Shown here: positions 24,107 to 34,997 of the stretch, one piece after another
How the letters are laid out: each line of letters begins with the position of its first letter
How positions within the stretch are numbered: position 1 is the first letter of the stretch
NCBI RefSeq assembly: GCF_033095805.1
Contig: NZ_CP109901.1
Coordinates: forward strand, 2,947,766 to 3,011,765
Direction: 5' to 3'
DNA: 64,000 bases
Source: Serratia sp. UGAL515B_01
GTDB lineage: Bacteria > Pseudomonadota > Gammaproteobacteria > Enterobacterales > Enterobacteriaceae
The notes under the pieces: generated by a model
What the model was told of the DNA's origin: nothing
The model's database searches: none
The model's input: the letters and a program-made list of their open reading frames with translations, nothing else
Position numbers and translations under genes: made by a program

Positions 24107-24473
24107 TATAGCGTCGCCAAACGACAGCAGTGTTGGTTACGGTGATCCGTCCATCAGCAGGATTCGCCCTGAAAAGCCGCTGTTCGCAGCGTTTAAATAG
24201 GCAAACAACAGTTTTGTTTTTCATCTCGGCCACAGAGTAAAGCGATGGGCTCATTTTCTGCTGACCTGTAACATGAATAAACTCGGGCATATATAGTGCT
24301 TGCGCTTTTGTACGAAAAGGTTATTTTTAAAGCCTGTCATATTTAAACTCTCGGTTTGATAGGTAAAAACTATCTCATTGATTGGTCTTTTACCCTTTAT
24401 TCACCGGATAGTGGCCCTTATACTGGCCCCTGCTTTTACATCAACCCCTTGAACTACTATTACAGGAGTAATT
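24107..24473. other. gene-free stretch upstream of the peroxiredoxin gene
   Basis: 367 bases with no supported gene. The right part is AT-rich and holds an interrupted palindrome (24358-24374) and the ribosome binding site ACAGGAGT of the downstream gene. Nothing else is recognisable. Confidence 0.6.
24358..24374. promoter_or_regulatory. candidate OxyR-like half site upstream of the peroxiredoxin
   Basis: GATAG-N7-CTATC resembles the OxyR recognition element ATAGnTnnnnAnCTAT but is one base short in the spacer, and no convincing second half site follows. It lies about 100 bases before the gene start. Suggestive only. Confidence 0.3.
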
Positions 24474-25076
24474 ATGGTCCTGGTAACTCGTCAAGCCCCT
24501 GACTTCACTGCAGCTGCCGTATTAGGCAGTGGCGAAATCGTAGAAAACTTCAACCTGAAGAAGCACTTGAACGGTAAACCAGCCGTGCTGTTCTTCTGGC
24601 CAATGGACTTCACCTTCGTATGCCCTTCTGAGCTGATCGCTTTCGATCACCGTTATGAAGAATTCCTGAAGCGTGGTGTTGAAGTTGTAGGTGTTTCTTT
24701 CGACTCAGAATTCGTCCACAACGCATGGCGTAAAACCCCTGTCGAAAAAGGCGGCATTGGTGAAGTGAAATACGCAATGGTTGCTGACACTAAGCGCGAA
24801 ATTCAGAAAGCTTACGGCATTGAACATCCAGATGCCGGCGTTGCACTGCGCGGTTCCTTCCTGATCGACAAAAACGGCATTGTTCGTTCTCAGATCGTTA
24901 ACGATCTGCCAATTGGTCGTAATATTGACGAAATGATCCGCACCGTTGATGCACTGCAATTCCACGAAAAACACGGCGAAGTATGCCCAGCTCAGTGGGA
25001 AAAAGGCAAAGCAGGTATGGGCGCATCCCCAGATGGCGTTGCAAAATATCTGTCTGAAAACGCTTCCAAGCTGTAA
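24474..25076 (+). CDS. typical 2-Cys peroxiredoxin (AhpC/TSA family)
   Basis: Thiol peroxidase that reduces H2O2 and organic peroxides through a peroxidatic cysteine. The 200-residue protein has PMDFTFVCPSE (Cys50, peroxidatic) and GEVCPAQW (Cys171, resolving), with the conserved Thr and Arg of the active site (DFTFVCP; RGSFLIDKNGIVR). The C-terminal extension is that of the Prx1/TSA subfamily rather than E. coli AhpC. A strong Shine-Dalgarno ACAGGAGT lies before the ATG and a terminator follows, so it is a single-gene unit. The gene next to acpH is common in Yersinia and Serratia. Confidence 0.95.
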   Translation: MVLVTRQAPDFTAAAVLGSGEIVENFNLKKHLNGKPAVLFFWPMDFTFVCPSELIAFDHRYEEFLKRGVEVVGVSFDSEFVHNAWRKTPVEKGGIGEVKYAMVADTKREIQKAYGIEHPDAGVALRGSFLIDKNGIVRSQIVNDLPIGRNIDEMIRTVDALQFHEKHGEVCPAQWEKGKAGMGASPDGVAKYLSENASKL

Positions 25077-25098
25077 TTTCAGCCTGTAAACGTCCGAA

Positions 25099-25126
25099 GC
25101 CGGTCAGCTACGCTGGCCGGTTTTTT
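25099..25126 (+). terminator. rho-independent terminator of the peroxiredoxin gene
   Basis: Stem CCGGTCAGC / GCTGGCCGG (one G-T pair) with a three-base loop and six T residues. Confidence 0.92.
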
Positions 25127-25287
25127 ATACCCATCCACAAAAAAATTTCCATTTATTTGTTTTGCTTCACATTTTCTCCCCTTTTATTCATTTGCCCCTC
25201 TATACCTCGCTACTCTCTATGCATTAGCCTGCTTTGCGCTTTACTGGCGGGATACATCAATCACGATAAAAACTGACAGGAGTCGTT

Positions 25288-27051
25288 ATGGTTTTGCAAA
25301 AATGGGGTCAGCCACTGACATTGGCAGTATGTCTGCTCAGCAGCGACCTGTACGCCGCCTCTAACCCGGCCGTAGAAGCACGGAATGGGATGGTGGTGAC
25401 ATCACAACATCTGGCTTCGCAGGTCGGCGTAGACATTCTCAAAATGGGGGGCAATGCGGTCGATGCTGCCGTTGCGGTTGGCTATGCTCAAGCCGTGGTC
25501 AACCCGTGCTGCGGGAATATTGGCGGCGGAGGTTTTATGACCCTGCATCTGGCAAACGGTACTGATACCTTTATCAACTTCCGCGAAACTGCCCCAGCAG
25601 CGGCCAGTGTAAACATGTATCTAGACGCGGACGGTAAAGTCAAAAAAGATGCCAGTCTATACGGCTATCTGGCTGCTGGGGTACCCGGTACGGTATTGGG
25701 AATGGAGACCGCACGGGAAAAGTACGGGAAGCTAAGCCGTGAACAAGTAATGGCACCAGCCATCAAACTCGCGCGTGAAGGCTTTATCCTAACGCGCGCC
25801 GATACCGATATCCTCGACACCACAATCACACGTTTTAAGCAGGACCCCGAGTCTGCTAAAATATTCCTGCGTCCAGATGGTTCGGCCCTTCAGCCAGGCG
25901 ATCGGTTGGTACAAACGGACTTGGCTAACACATTGCAAGCCATCGCCAAAGAAGGCCCTTCAGCCTTCTACCATGGAAAGATCCCTCAGGCGGTAGAAGC
26001 TGCCGCGCAAAAAAGCGGTGGGGTACTGACTGCCGCCGATTTTGCCAACTATAAAGTGACAGAACCCCCCCCCATTACCTGTAGCTATCGCGGCTATAAA
26101 TTCGTTTCAGCACCGCCCCCCAGCTCGGGAGGGGTGACACTGTGTGAAATTCTCAATATCGTTGAAGGTTACAACTTGAAAAGCATGGGCATCAACTCAG
26201 CAGCTGCCATTCATACCATGAGTGAGGCCATGCGCCATGCCTATATGGACCGCAACACCTATCTGGGCGATCCGGCTTTTATCCATAATCCGATTGAACG
26301 TCTGGTAAGTAAAAGCTACGCCGATGAAATCCGAAAAAAAATCGTTGCGGATAAAGCCACACCTTCTATCAACGTGCAACCTGGCATGGAGCCGCACGAA
26401 AAGCCGGAAACAACCCACTATTCTATTGTCGATCATGAGGGTAATGCGGTTTCAACCACCTATACCGTTAATGGTCGCTTCGGTGCCGTGGTGATCGCTC
26501 CGGGTACCGGATTCTTCCTCAATGATGAGATGGATGATTTTACGGTTAAAGTTGGCGAGAAGAACCTCTACGGCCTGGTACAAGGAACAGCTAACGCCAT
26601 CGCACCAGGTAAGCGCCCACTATCCTCAATGAGCCCGACGCTGGTCACCAAAGACAACAAGATCTTTATGGTTCTAGGGTCGCCGGGCGGTTCACGCATC
26701 ATCACTATCACACTGCAAACCACCCTCAACGTGATTGACCATGGCATGGCACCGCAGGAAGCGGTGAATGCACCAAGGATCCACCACCAGTGGTTACCGG
26801 ATGAGGTGTATTACGAACAACGTGGCATTTCTGCGGACACCCTGAAAATACTTAAAGAGATGGGTTACAACATGGTTGAGCAAACCCCTTGGGGAGCCGC
26901 TGAGCTGATCCTGGTAGGGTTACCCGGGGCTGCAGGCGTCAGCACCGCTGATTCTGGCAATGACTCAGCTGTGTCTGGCCGAGTACGCGAAGGTTTTATC
27001 TACGGAGCCAATGACGTACGCCGCCCGGCAGGATCCGCCGTGGGGTATTAA
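25288..27051 (+). CDS. ggt: gamma-glutamyltranspeptidase precursor
   Basis: Periplasmic N-terminal nucleophile hydrolase that cleaves glutathione and other gamma-glutamyl compounds. The 587-residue proenzyme has a signal peptide ending near LYA|AS (residue 23), the large-subunit motifs GGNAVDAAVA and CCGNIGGGGF, and the autoprocessing site before Thr375 in PETTHYSIVDHEGNAVS, followed by the small subunit with PLSSMSPTLV and GSPGGSRI. ACAGGAGT precedes the ATG. It stands alone and is convergent with malZ across a long terminator hairpin. Confidence 0.95.
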   Translation: MVLQKWGQPLTLAVCLLSSDLYAASNPAVEARNGMVVTSQHLASQVGVDILKMGGNAVDAAVAVGYAQAVVNPCCGNIGGGGFMTLHLANGTDTFINFRETAPAAASVNMYLDADGKVKKDASLYGYLAAGVPGTVLGMETAREKYGKLSREQVMAPAIKLAREGFILTRADTDILDTTITRFKQDPESAKIFLRPDGSALQPGDRLVQTDLANTLQAIAKEGPSAFYHGKIPQAVEAAAQKSGGVLTAADFANYKVTEPPPITCSYRGYKFVSAPPPSSGGVTLCEILNIVEGYNLKSMGINSAAAIHTMSEAMRHAYMDRNTYLGDPAFIHNPIERLVSKSYADEIRKKIVADKATPSINVQPGMEPHEKPETTHYSIVDHEGNAVSTTYTVNGRFGAVVIAPGTGFFLNDEMDDFTVKVGEKNLYGLVQGTANAIAPGKRPLSSMSPTLVTKDNKIFMVLGSPGGSRIITITLQTTLNVIDHGMAPQEAVNAPRIHHQWLPDEVYYEQRGISADTLKILKEMGYNMVEQTPWGAAELILVGLPGAAGVSTADSGNDSAVSGRVREGFIYGANDVRRPAGSAVGY

Positions 27052-27060
27052 TAGTTAAGT

Positions 27061-27093
27061 ACCGTTTTACCCGCCATTGGCAGGTAAAACGGT
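27061..27093. terminator. bidirectional terminator between ggt and malZ
   Basis: Eleven-base stem ACCGTTTTACC / GGTAAAACGGT extended inward by GCC/GGC around an ATT loop. It lies 10 bases after the ggt stop and 10 before the malZ stop. Confidence 0.85.
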
Positions 27094-27102
27094 TGTTCAG
27101 TA

Positions 27103-28929
27103 TTAACCAGGTAACCGCCACACGCTGGCCGATTCAGCAGTTAGTGTAAGTTGTAAGCCATTTTTCGTTGTGGTCAAGTCGGCCTCACCCTCCAATCGTT
27201 GCCATTTTCCCTTTTGCAACAATGGATTATAGGCCAAGGTTATTTCCCCTTCACCGCTACGCTGTAAAGCGACCAATACCTGTTCTTGCTGGTAAGTACG
27301 CACAAACACCAAAGATTCCCCTTGCGCATAAAGTACCTGGCAACCTCCACGTCTTAACGCCTTGCTCTGTTTACGCAATGCGGAGAGACGGCTAAACAGG
27401 GCTAGCAGATGCCGATCCCAGTGTTTCTCGTCCCACGGGAACGGTTTACGGCAGAAGGGATCATTGCCACCATCCAAACCAATTTCATTACCATAGTAGA
27501 GACAAGGGACGCCAATCCAGGTCAATAGCCATATTGCTGCCATTTTCATGCGCTGCGGATTGTTTTTCAGTAGCGTCTGAAAACGCGCAGTATCGTGGCT
27601 GTCCAACTGGTTGAACTGAATAATCTGAAGATTATGTGGTAACCCCGCGCGGTAACCGTCCATCCACTGCGCACAGGTGGCCGCATCCAGTTGAATCGGA
27701 TGGTAGGCTACGTCTACTCCTGTCAGAAAAGCTCGCACCGGTAAAGCAAATCCCATGTAGTTCATGGCGGCGTCTTCAACTCCGGCATGCAACCAGCGGC
27801 GCGCGTCACCAAAATGCTCGCCCAACACATAGGCCTGGGGGTTTTCCTGCTTGACCGTCTGATAAATCTCAGCAAGGTAATGCAGGTTTCCCTTTGCTCC
27901 ACCATTCTCACCCAGCATGTGTACAACATCCAACCGCCAGCCATCAATACTGTACGGTGGCCTTAGCCAATGGCGAACCACACTGTTTTCCGCCCGATAA
28001 ATCGCATCAACCACCTGCGGCTCAGCAAAGTTGAGCTTTGGCAAGTTGGTATGCCCTTTCCAAGTCAGTGCGGTTCCATCTGGATAGAAGTTGAACCAGC
28101 CGCGATAAGGGGAATCAGGGTTGTGACAGGCTCCATTCACCGTCTGTTGATAACGGTCAAACCATGGATGCGAATCCCCTGTGTGGTTAAACACACCATC
28201 AAGCACCAGTTTTATTCCTACCTTGTGAGTGTTCACTCGCAAACGCTGTAATGCCTCATCACCACCGAAGTGAGGATCGACATGGTAGTAATCTTCAGTA
28301 TCGTATTTATGCACACTCGGCGAGGTGAAGATCGGATTCAAATACAGTGCGGTGATACCCAATTGTTGCAAATAGGGCAACTTCTCACTAATGCCATCCA
28401 GATCTCCACCATAGAAGGTAGAAGCCGCATCCTGATCATCTTCTAAGGGATGTTGCCAATCGCGGCGCACCACATCACAACCTGCAGCATGATGATGATA
28501 ACTGCCACTCTTAATACCGTGATCTCCTCCACTACAGGCGAAGCGGTCAGGGAAGATCTGGTAAAATACCTGATCGGCCACCCAGGATGGGCTGTTGTCC
28601 GGCTCATCCAGCGCATATTGTGCCAGTTGCCCCAACGGCACCAACGACCAGCCTAGTGGGCCAAACCACAACTGACGATCGGCCCACAGTAACTTGAAGC
28701 AATAGCGACGTACCGATTCCCCTTGATGCAGTGACAGGCTGGCTTGATAGTGCCATACCCCGTCGGCAACCTGCCCTTTCATAATCAGCAGCCACTCTTC
28801 ATTGTCCGGTTCGGCGCGCAAGAATACCTGCTCAGGCAAATCATCACCTTGTAAACACAGGGTGATATCCAGACGGTGTCCATTATTAACCAAGAATGGC
28901 GGAACCGGTTGATGCCAGGCGTTAAGCAT
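27103..28929 (-). CDS. malZ: maltodextrin glucosidase
   Basis: Cytoplasmic GH13 enzyme that releases glucose from the reducing end of maltodextrins. The 608 residues comprise an N-terminal beta domain (about 1-115), the (beta/alpha)8 barrel with FYQIFPDRFA, LVLDGVFNHTGD, DGWRLDVVHMLGE (nucleophile Asp), the acid/base Glu in YVLGEHFGDARRWL and NQLDSHDTARF, and a C-terminal beta domain. The frame extends to 29190, but ATG 28929 has AGGAGAAG upstream and the family N-terminus MLNAWHQPVPPF. Candidate MalT boxes lie upstream. Confidence 0.95.
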   Translation of the reverse strand: MLNAWHQPVPPFLVNNGHRLDITLCLQGDDLPEQVFLRAEPDNEEWLLIMKGQVADGVWHYQASLSLHQGESVRRYCFKLLWADRQLWFGPLGWSLVPLGQLAQYALDEPDNSPSWVADQVFYQIFPDRFACSGGDHGIKSGSYHHHAAGCDVVRRDWQHPLEDDQDAASTFYGGDLDGISEKLPYLQQLGITALYLNPIFTSPSVHKYDTEDYYHVDPHFGGDEALQRLRVNTHKVGIKLVLDGVFNHTGDSHPWFDRYQQTVNGACHNPDSPYRGWFNFYPDGTALTWKGHTNLPKLNFAEPQVVDAIYRAENSVVRHWLRPPYSIDGWRLDVVHMLGENGGAKGNLHYLAEIYQTVKQENPQAYVLGEHFGDARRWLHAGVEDAAMNYMGFALPVRAFLTGVDVAYHPIQLDAATCAQWMDGYRAGLPHNLQIIQFNQLDSHDTARFQTLLKNNPQRMKMAAIWLLTWIGVPCLYYGNEIGLDGGNDPFCRKPFPWDEKHWDRHLLALFSRLSALRKQSKALRRGGCQVLYAQGESLVFVRTYQQEQVLVALQRSGEGEITLAYNPLLQKGKWQRLEGEADLTTTKNGLQLTLTAESASVWRLPG

Positions 28930-29006
28930 AACTCTTCTCCTGATGTACAAAACGAAATCGACAACATTGTGCATGTGCCTGGCACAATGCCACGTCGAGT
29001 GCAGTT

Positions 29007-29055
29007 CCCCCTCATCTCTGGGCGATAAACTCGGGGGATGAGTCGAGGGGTGGAG
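29007..29055. promoter_or_regulatory. malZ: candidate MalT boxes upstream of malZ
   Basis: Three sequences near the MalT consensus GGGGA(T/G)GAGG: GAGATGAGGGGG on the minus strand (about 29007-29018), GGGGATGAG on the plus strand (29034-29042) and GAGGGGTGGAG (29045-29055). malZ of E. coli is MalT-dependent. The placement is plausible but not tested. Confidence 0.4.
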
Positions 29056-29210
29056 ACGCTGAACAGCGCTGTAGACATACACCGTGTCCAAACGCTGACA
29101 ACTGAAAACAAGTAGGTGGATTGGAGCCGGGACGATAAGTAGCCATCTTCCAAGGAAGAACCGCAAATCGATTCTCCCCTGGAACAGCATACTCAGATAA
29201 AGAGATTGCC

Positions 29211-30617
29211 TTATTCTTGCACAGGTGCCTGGATGTTTTTCTTCTTCTGGCGATTTACCTTAACGTAATATCCCAACAATAGAAGCACTACCCATACTAA
29301 CCCAGCATAGAGGGAAATACGCGTGGTCGGGAAGTAACCGATCAGGCCGATAATGAATACCAGGAAGATAATAGCGATGACCGACGTAAATACACCGCCA
29401 CGCAGTGGGAATGCCAGCTTGCTCACCTGCTCCTTGCTGAGGCTGCGACGGAAAGCAATCTGCGAGAACAGGATCATGATCCATACCCACACGGTAGCAA
29501 AGGTCGCTAACGAAGCAATCACCAGGAACACACTCTCCGGCATAATGTAGTTGAGATACACAGCGATCAGCATTGCCGCCATCATCACCACCACGGTGAC
29601 CCACGGAATACCACGTTTGGAGATTTTACTGAATACCTGCGGTGCATGACCTTGTTCTGCCAAACCATGCATCATACGCCCGACACCGAACACGTCACTG
29701 TTAATGGCTGACAGTGAAGCAGTGATTACCACAAAATTAAGAATACCCGCGGCAATAGTGATCCCCATATGCTGGAAGGTCAACACAAAAGGACTACCGT
29801 TAGTGCCAACCTGATCCCACGGGTAAATTGACATGATGACAAACAGAGTACCGACATAGAACACCAGAATACGCCAAGGTACTGAGTTGATAGCCTTGGG
29901 GATCGACACTTTCGGATCCTTTGCTTCCCCAGCCGTGATACCAATGATCTCGATGCCACCGTAGGCGAACATCACTAATTGCAACGACAGTATCATGCCT
30001 ACGAAGCCGTTACTGAAAAAACCACCATTGGTCCACAGATTATGTATTCCTGTCGGTTGCCCACCATTGCCGAACCCCCAGACAATGATACCGATCCCGG
30101 CCACGATCATGATGATAATGGTCGCCACTTTGAAGAACGAGAACCAGAACTCGAGTTCACCGAAAACCTTCACGCTCATCAGGTTAATGGCACCGATGAT
30201 CAATACCACACTTAATACCCAAATCCAGTGCGGCACCTCAGGGAACCAGACGCCCATATAGATACCAAACGCTGTTACATCAGCAATAGCGACGATTAGG
30301 ATCTCAAAGCAATAAGTCCAACCGGTAATGTAACCTGCCATTGGCCCAAGGTAATCCTGAGCATAACGTGAGAACGAACTGGCTTGCGGGTTATTGACCG
30401 ACATTTCGCCCAGTGCGCGCATGATGATAAAAGCAACAATACCGCCGATCAGGTAAGCCAATAGAACGCTGGGGCCCGCCATTCTGATGGCCTCAGCAGA
30501 ACCGTAGAACAAACCGGTTCCGATAGCTGAACCGAGAGCCATAAAGCGGATGTGGCGCGTAGTAAGGCCACGTTTCAGCTTATTGACGGTGGGGGGAGTG
30601 AATGACTGTTGTGGCAT
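29211..30617 (-). CDS. proY: proline-specific permease ProY (APC family)
   Basis: Inner-membrane amino-acid permease of the APC superfamily, cryptic for proline in E. coli. The 468-residue protein has twelve predicted helices, the opening [31 protein letters not shown], the AAT-type stretch [30 protein letters not shown] and a basic C-terminal tail. The reading frame is open from a TTG at 30659, but that lies in the upstream terminator; ATG 30617 is preferred although its Shine-Dalgarno is weak. It follows brnQ and precedes malZ, as in E. coli. Confidence 0.93.
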   Translation of the reverse strand: MPQQSFTPPTVNKLKRGLTTRHIRFMALGSAIGTGLFYGSAEAIRMAGPSVLLAYLIGGIVAFIIMRALGEMSVNNPQASSFSRYAQDYLGPMAGYITGWTYCFEILIVAIADVTAFGIYMGVWFPEVPHWIWVLSVVLIIGAINLMSVKVFGELEFWFSFFKVATIIIMIVAGIGIIVWGFGNGGQPTGIHNLWTNGGFFSNGFVGMILSLQLVMFAYGGIEIIGITAGEAKDPKVSIPKAINSVPWRILVFYVGTLFVIMSIYPWDQVGTNGSPFVLTFQHMGITIAAGILNFVVITASLSAINSDVFGVGRMMHGLAEQGHAPQVFSKISKRGIPWVTVVVMMAAMLIAVYLNYIMPESVFLVIASLATFATVWVWIMILFSQIAFRRSLSKEQVSKLAFPLRGGVFTSVIAIIFLVFIIGLIGYFPTTRISLYAGLVWVVLLLLGYYVKVNRQKKKNIQAPVQE

Positions 30618-30642
30618 GAAAATGACCCGTCTTTTTAAACGT

Positions 30643-30668
30643 AAAAAAGCCACGGACAAGTCCGTGGC
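30643..30668 (-). terminator. rho-independent terminator after brnQ
   Basis: Nine-base perfect stem GCCACGGAC / GTCCGTGGC with a two-base spacer, followed on the minus strand by TTTTTT. It lies in the 71-base gap between brnQ and proY, so proY transcription needs read-through or a promoter overlapping this hairpin. Confidence 0.9.
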
Positions 30669-30688
30669 CCAGAATCAAGACCGTCGGT

Positions 30689-32008
30689 TTAGGAGTGAGC
30701 AGTCACTTGGCTGCGCGCAAAAACCCGATCATAAATTGCGACCAGTACCAACATTAACAGCGAAGGGGGTAACCAAGCCAGCCCCTGCGCCGCAAGCGGC
30801 AAGTGATCGGTCCATGCTGGCATCAAGTGCTGGAAGCTGGACGCTTTCACGGCATCAAGAATACCAAACAAAAGGCTGACTAACATCACCGGCGCAACAA
30901 TACGTGATGAACTATTCCACCAACGCAAGGTGAAGCTCAACACAACCAGCACAATGCAAGGTGGGTAAATAGCGGTCAGTACTGGGATAGAAATCTGAAT
31001 CAGGTGACTCAGCCCCAGATTGGAAACCACCATGGAGAACACACCAAGAATAAACACCAGCGTTTTGTATGACAGCGGCAGATATTGCGCAAAAAACTCC
31101 GCACAAGCGCAAGTCAGACCGACCGCAGTTACCATACAGGCAATAAAAATCAATGCAGCCAAGAAAAAGCTACCCACGCCACCGAAAGTATTTTGCACAT
31201 AGGCATGTAGGATCACCGCGCCGTTGGTGGCATCAGGAGTCAAAACGCCACTGCCGGAACCCAATTTAAACAGGCTCAAATAAACCAGAGTTAACCCCAA
31301 CCCAGCAATAAGACCAGCCAAGATCGTGTAACGAGTCAGCAAACCTGCATCTTTAACACCACGCGAACGTGCTGCATTCACGATGACGATGCCGAATACC
31401 ATGGCCCCCAGCGTGTCCATCGTCAGGTAACCATTAACAAAACCGGAAGAGAATGGGACGCTCTGATAAGCTTCAGCAGCAGGGATCGGGCTGCCTGCGG
31501 GCCAGATCAACGCAGCAATCCCCAGCACTGCCAATGCGAGGATCTTCATTGGAGCCAATAAATGCCCCACCGTATCGAGCAGACGGCCGGGATAGAGTGA
31601 GATGCCGATCACCAGCGCAAAATACACCAGACTGTAGATAAACAGCGGCATTGCACCGTCACCGGTCAATGGTGCGATACCCACTTCAAAAGAGACGGTC
31701 GCCGTACGTGGAGTTGCAAACAGCGGGCCGACGGCAAGGTAGCATACCGTTGCCAACAACAAACCGGCACTGCGACCAATCGGCGAACTCAGCGCATCAA
31801 CACCGCCGCCTACACGCGCTAGTGCAATCACGGTGATCACCGGTAAACCAACGGCAGTGATCAGAAAACCAAGAGCAGCAGTCCATACATGCTCACCAGA
31901 CTGCAAACCCACCATCGGCGGAAAGATTATGTTCCCAGCGCCGACAAATAAGGCAAAGGTCATGAAACCCAAAGCCAGAATATCTTTTGATGTTAAACGA
32001 TGACTCAT
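30689..32008 (-). CDS. brnQ: branched-chain amino acid transport system II carrier protein
   Basis: Sodium-coupled symporter for leucine, isoleucine and valine (LIVCS family), 439 residues, the E. coli length, with about twelve helices. The opening [43 protein letters not shown] and [24 protein letters not shown] are diagnostic. It is separated from phoR by 905 bases without a gene. Confidence 0.96.
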   Translation of the reverse strand: MSHRLTSKDILALGFMTFALFVGAGNIIFPPMVGLQSGEHVWTAALGFLITAVGLPVITVIALARVGGGVDALSSPIGRSAGLLLATVCYLAVGPLFATPRTATVSFEVGIAPLTGDGAMPLFIYSLVYFALVIGISLYPGRLLDTVGHLLAPMKILALAVLGIAALIWPAGSPIPAAEAYQSVPFSSGFVNGYLTMDTLGAMVFGIVIVNAARSRGVKDAGLLTRYTILAGLIAGLGLTLVYLSLFKLGSGSGVLTPDATNGAVILHAYVQNTFGGVGSFFLAALIFIACMVTAVGLTCACAEFFAQYLPLSYKTLVFILGVFSMVVSNLGLSHLIQISIPVLTAIYPPCIVLVVLSFTLRWWNSSSRIVAPVMLVSLLFGILDAVKASSFQHLMPAWTDHLPLAAQGLAWLPPSLLMLVLVAIYDRVFARSQVTAHS

Positions 32009-32913
32009 ACGATGTTGTGTTGCCTGTTAAAAAGTAAAAAATTACCCGGTATGGTGTTGAAAATGCTCATCCTGGCTGCTGGTTACCATTTCATCTCGAG
32101 ACCGACAGACACAAAATCTTGCACTGCCAGACAGTCATCCTTGTGAAAAAAGACCACTCATGATGATAGGCGGAGGTTTTAGTTATTATTTACCCGTTAG
32201 TTTTCACGTTGCAGCCAACAATTATGTGGTCTGAAAACGGTGGGATAGACGGAGGTTTAATCCAAAAACGGAGGCTAAGAACCCATCCCTTAAGGCTAAT
32301 TACTGACCATCCTGGCCCTGAGCCGTATTAAAAACCCTCACGTACTGCTTGCACGCTACGGTTTCTGTGCACGTTCTGTGTCAAAATACCTTGCACCAAT
32401 AACGCCTACTGGAACAGGCTCTAAGTAAAATATTTATAGCGTTGAAAGGCAATACTCAATGCTAAAAGCAGAGTAATTGACCAAATAATATTACATAGCC
32501 AGTTAAACGTAATGGTTATCAATAAATATACACTACATGATTTGTATTATTTTTAAACACTAAAATCATAAAATATGAAACAAAGCGTTACCTGACGCAA
32601 ACACCACCATAAAATACATGATCTCCCCATTGGTTGCTATTTCTCAGCCTGTAGCTGACAAAAAGCACAGCAAAGGACGGTAGAAACACCTATAAGGGGG
32701 GAACCAGATCTGCCACAAGCCAGTTATGGTTCACTGCCTAATCCCAGAAAAGTGCAGGTTTGACACAACGTATACGGCGAAAACGACACCTTAACGTCTT
32801 GACTAACATCGCACAAAACAACAGCGATCGGTGAAGTCAGGTTATGGAGCCACATGCCTTGATGACAGGCTTTTGAGTCTGCGATGGCACAGCGGATAAT
32901 TTAGGAACACAGC
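32009..32913. other. 905-base gene-free gap between brnQ and phoR
   Basis: No supported open reading frame on either strand. The right-hand third near brnQ's start should hold the brnQ promoter. Three similar short units occur at about 32168, 32252 and 32270 (GGCGGAGGTTTTAG, GACGGAGGTTTAAT, AACGGAGGCTAAG). The middle (32420-32600) is AT-rich. A weak GCCT-N7-AGGC-TTTT hairpin lies near 32859, and the phoR stop falls in a short dispersed repeat. No RNA gene is recognised. Confidence 0.6.
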
Positions 32914-32916
32914 CTA
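32900..32916 (-). repeat. short dispersed repeat (GTGTCCCTTAA type) at the phoR stop
   Basis: TTTAGGAACACAGCCTA reads on the minus strand TAGGCTGTGTTCCTAAA, where TAG is the phoR stop codon. It is closely similar to the sequence at the ribD stop (15037-15053). Confidence 0.5.
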
Positions 32917-34230
32917 GTTGTTCACTGTACTCTCTGATATATTTTCTTCAACAATTAATCTGTTAGGCAAGGTGAATATAAAGCGCGTGCCAAGACCAGG
33001 CTCGCTGAGAACCTCCAGACGCGAATCATGATGACTAAGCGCATGCTTGACAATAGCCAGCCCCAGTCCACTCCCCCCAGTCTGGCGTGAGCGCGCTTTA
33101 TCAACACGGTAAAAACGCTCCGTAAGACGAGGAAGATGTTCCGCGGCAATACCTGGCCCGTTATCACTCACCTGAAACTGTGCCCCTTGCGGGGTCTGCT
33201 GCCAACTCACCTCAATATGGGTGCCTTTAGCTGTATGACTTACAGCGTTATATACCAGATTAGATACCGCACTGCGTAACTGTTCTTCGTTACCAAACAC
33301 TTTCAAATTTTCGTTAACTCGAAAGTTGATCTCGTGACAGGCATTACTGAGTGACTGAGCTTCACGCTGTAATACGCGCAAAATCAATGGAATATCAACC
33401 TTCTCATTCATATCTATGTTTGGCGCAGCTTCAATACGTGACAACGTTAATAGCTGCGTCACCAAACCATCCATGCGTTTGGTCTGCTCTTGCATAGTGC
33501 TCAACGCTTTTCCACGTAACGAGCCATCCAACTCTTCGTCGCTCATCATCTCCAGATACCCCTGCAACACCGTTAAAGGTGTACGAAGCTCATGGCTGAC
33601 GTTGGCAAAGAAGTTACGTCTGCTTCTTTCCAACTGGCGCATCTGGGTAACATCACGTGCCACCATCAGCAACTGCCCTTCGGAATACGGCATAATACGA
33701 AATTCTACAAAGTGTTCATTATTCAACTGCAGCGTTAAAGGTTTGGTAAATGCCTGCTGTTGTAGATATTGGCTGAATTCCGGATAACGTATCAAGTTTA
33801 GAATGTGTTGGCCGTTGTCTTCCGGCCAGCGAAAACCTAACAGGTGTTGCGCTAATCCATTGCACCAAAAAATGTTGCCCTCAACGGTAGTCATCACAAC
33901 AGCATCGGGCAAGGATTCAGCACCGCTGCGGAAACGTTTGATCAACAGCGCCAGCTCACGCCGGCGATGGCGATTACGTTGTTGCATCTGATAGAGGCCA
34001 TAAAACAGCGGCTCCCAGCTCCAACGCCCGGGCGGTGGCGTCATGCTACGATCAACCCACAACCAGTGGGAAAGTTTGAGTTGATTATAAAAATTCCAGA
34101 CTAAGGTAACCAACACGGACACCAGCAGGAACCAAGGCAGATAACCAAAAATCAGCCCTAGTAAAAAGGCAGGCAAACAAAAAAGAGCCAGCTCGCTCGC
34201 CAGTCTCTTCCACGATAAACGTTCTAACAC
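32914..34230 (-). CDS. phoR: phosphate regulon sensor histidine kinase PhoR
   Basis: Inner-membrane sensor kinase that phosphorylates PhoB when phosphate is scarce and dephosphorylates it when the Pst/PhoU system signals sufficiency. The 438 residues have two N-terminal helices (about 12-55), a PAS domain ([25 protein letters not shown]), the H-box [20 protein letters not shown] and the kinase N, G1 and G2 boxes ([28 protein letters not shown]). It follows phoB after 24 bases, as expected. Confidence 0.97.
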   Translation of the reverse strand: MLERLSWKRLASELALFCLPAFLLGLIFGYLPWFLLVSVLVTLVWNFYNQLKLSHWLWVDRSMTPPPGRWSWEPLFYGLYQMQQRNRHRRRELALLIKRFRSGAESLPDAVVMTTVEGNIFWCNGLAQHLLGFRWPEDNGQHILNLIRYPEFSQYLQQQAFTKPLTLQLNNEHFVEFRIMPYSEGQLLMVARDVTQMRQLERSRRNFFANVSHELRTPLTVLQGYLEMMSDEELDGSLRGKALSTMQEQTKRMDGLVTQLLTLSRIEAAPNIDMNEKVDIPLILRVLQREAQSLSNACHEINFRVNENLKVFGNEEQLRSAVSNLVYNAVSHTAKGTHIEVSWQQTPQGAQFQVSDNGPGIAAEHLPRLTERFYRVDKARSRQTGGSGLGLAIVKHALSHHDSRLEVLSEPGLGTRFIFTLPNRLIVEENISESTVNN

Positions 34231-34254
34231 AGTAAATTCTCCAGCGCTGTGCTG

Positions 34255-34944
34255 TCAGTAGCGCGTTGAGAACCGATAACCGGTGCCCCTAACGGTTTGA
34301 ACCATCTTGTCATGACCACTGGCCTCCAGCGCCTTGCGCAGCCGGCGAATATGCACATCAACGGTACGGTCTTCAACATAAACGTTAGTGCCCCAAACGT
34401 AATTAAGCAACTGTTCACGGCTGTAAACACGTTCTGGGTGAGTCATAAAAAAATGCAACAGTTTAAATTCTGTCGGCCCCATATCCAGTGGTTGTTCACT
34501 GGCCATCACCCGGTGCGAGGAGGGATCAAGACTAAGCCCCTGCATTTCAATCACCTCATTCACCGCCATCGGTGAAATACGGCGCAACACTGCTTTGATG
34601 CGCGCCACCAACTCCTTGGGAGAGAACGGTTTAGTGATATAATCATCCGCCCCCACCTCAAGACCACGTACCCGGTCCTCCTCTTCGCCGCGCGCAGTCA
34701 GCATCATCACTGGAATATCACGAGTTATCGCCTCACGCTTCATGTGCTTTATGAGCTGGATCCCGGAGCCACCAGGCAACATCCAGTCCAGGAGAACTAA
34801 ATCAGGGAACGGCTCAGACAGGCGCATTATTGCACTGTCATAATCCTCGGCTTCCAACGGTTGGTAACCATTCTGCTCCAACACAAAACACACCATCTCA
34901 CGGATCGGCGCTTCGTCTTCCACCACCAGTATGCGTCTTGCCAT
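34255..34944 (-). CDS. phoB: phosphate regulon response regulator PhoB
   Basis: OmpR-type response regulator (229 residues, the E. coli length). The receiver domain (1-120) has the acidic pocket EDE, the phospho-acceptor Asp in [10 protein letters not shown] (about 54), Thr in [10 protein letters not shown] and Lys in [11 protein letters not shown]. The C-terminal winged helix (about 130-229) ends in [37 protein letters not shown] 34944 rather than 34959 gives the family N-terminus [12 protein letters not shown] Pho box lies upstream, indicating autoregulation. Confidence 0.97.
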   Translation of the reverse strand: MARRILVVEDEAPIREMVCFVLEQNGYQPLEAEDYDSAIMRLSEPFPDLVLLDWMLPGGSGIQLIKHMKREAITRDIPVMMLTARGEEEDRVRGLEVGADDYITKPFSPKELVARIKAVLRRISPMAVNEVIEMQGLSLDPSSHRVMASEQPLDMGPTEFKLLHFFMTHPERVYSREQLLNYVWGTNVYVEDRTVDVHIRRLRKALEASGHDKMVQTVRGTGYRFSTRY

Positions 34945-34997
34945 TGTCCATCCTGCCAATGAGTTTGCGATCTATTTAGGTCGTGTGACGTTATTAT

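Noticed and set aside
28930..29190. N-terminal extension of malZ by 87 codons
   Set aside because: The extra part has no family similarity, while ATG 28929 has a strong Shine-Dalgarno and the known N-terminus.
30618..30659. TTG start for proY at 30659
   Set aside because: It lies in the stem of the brnQ terminator and adds residues not found in the family.
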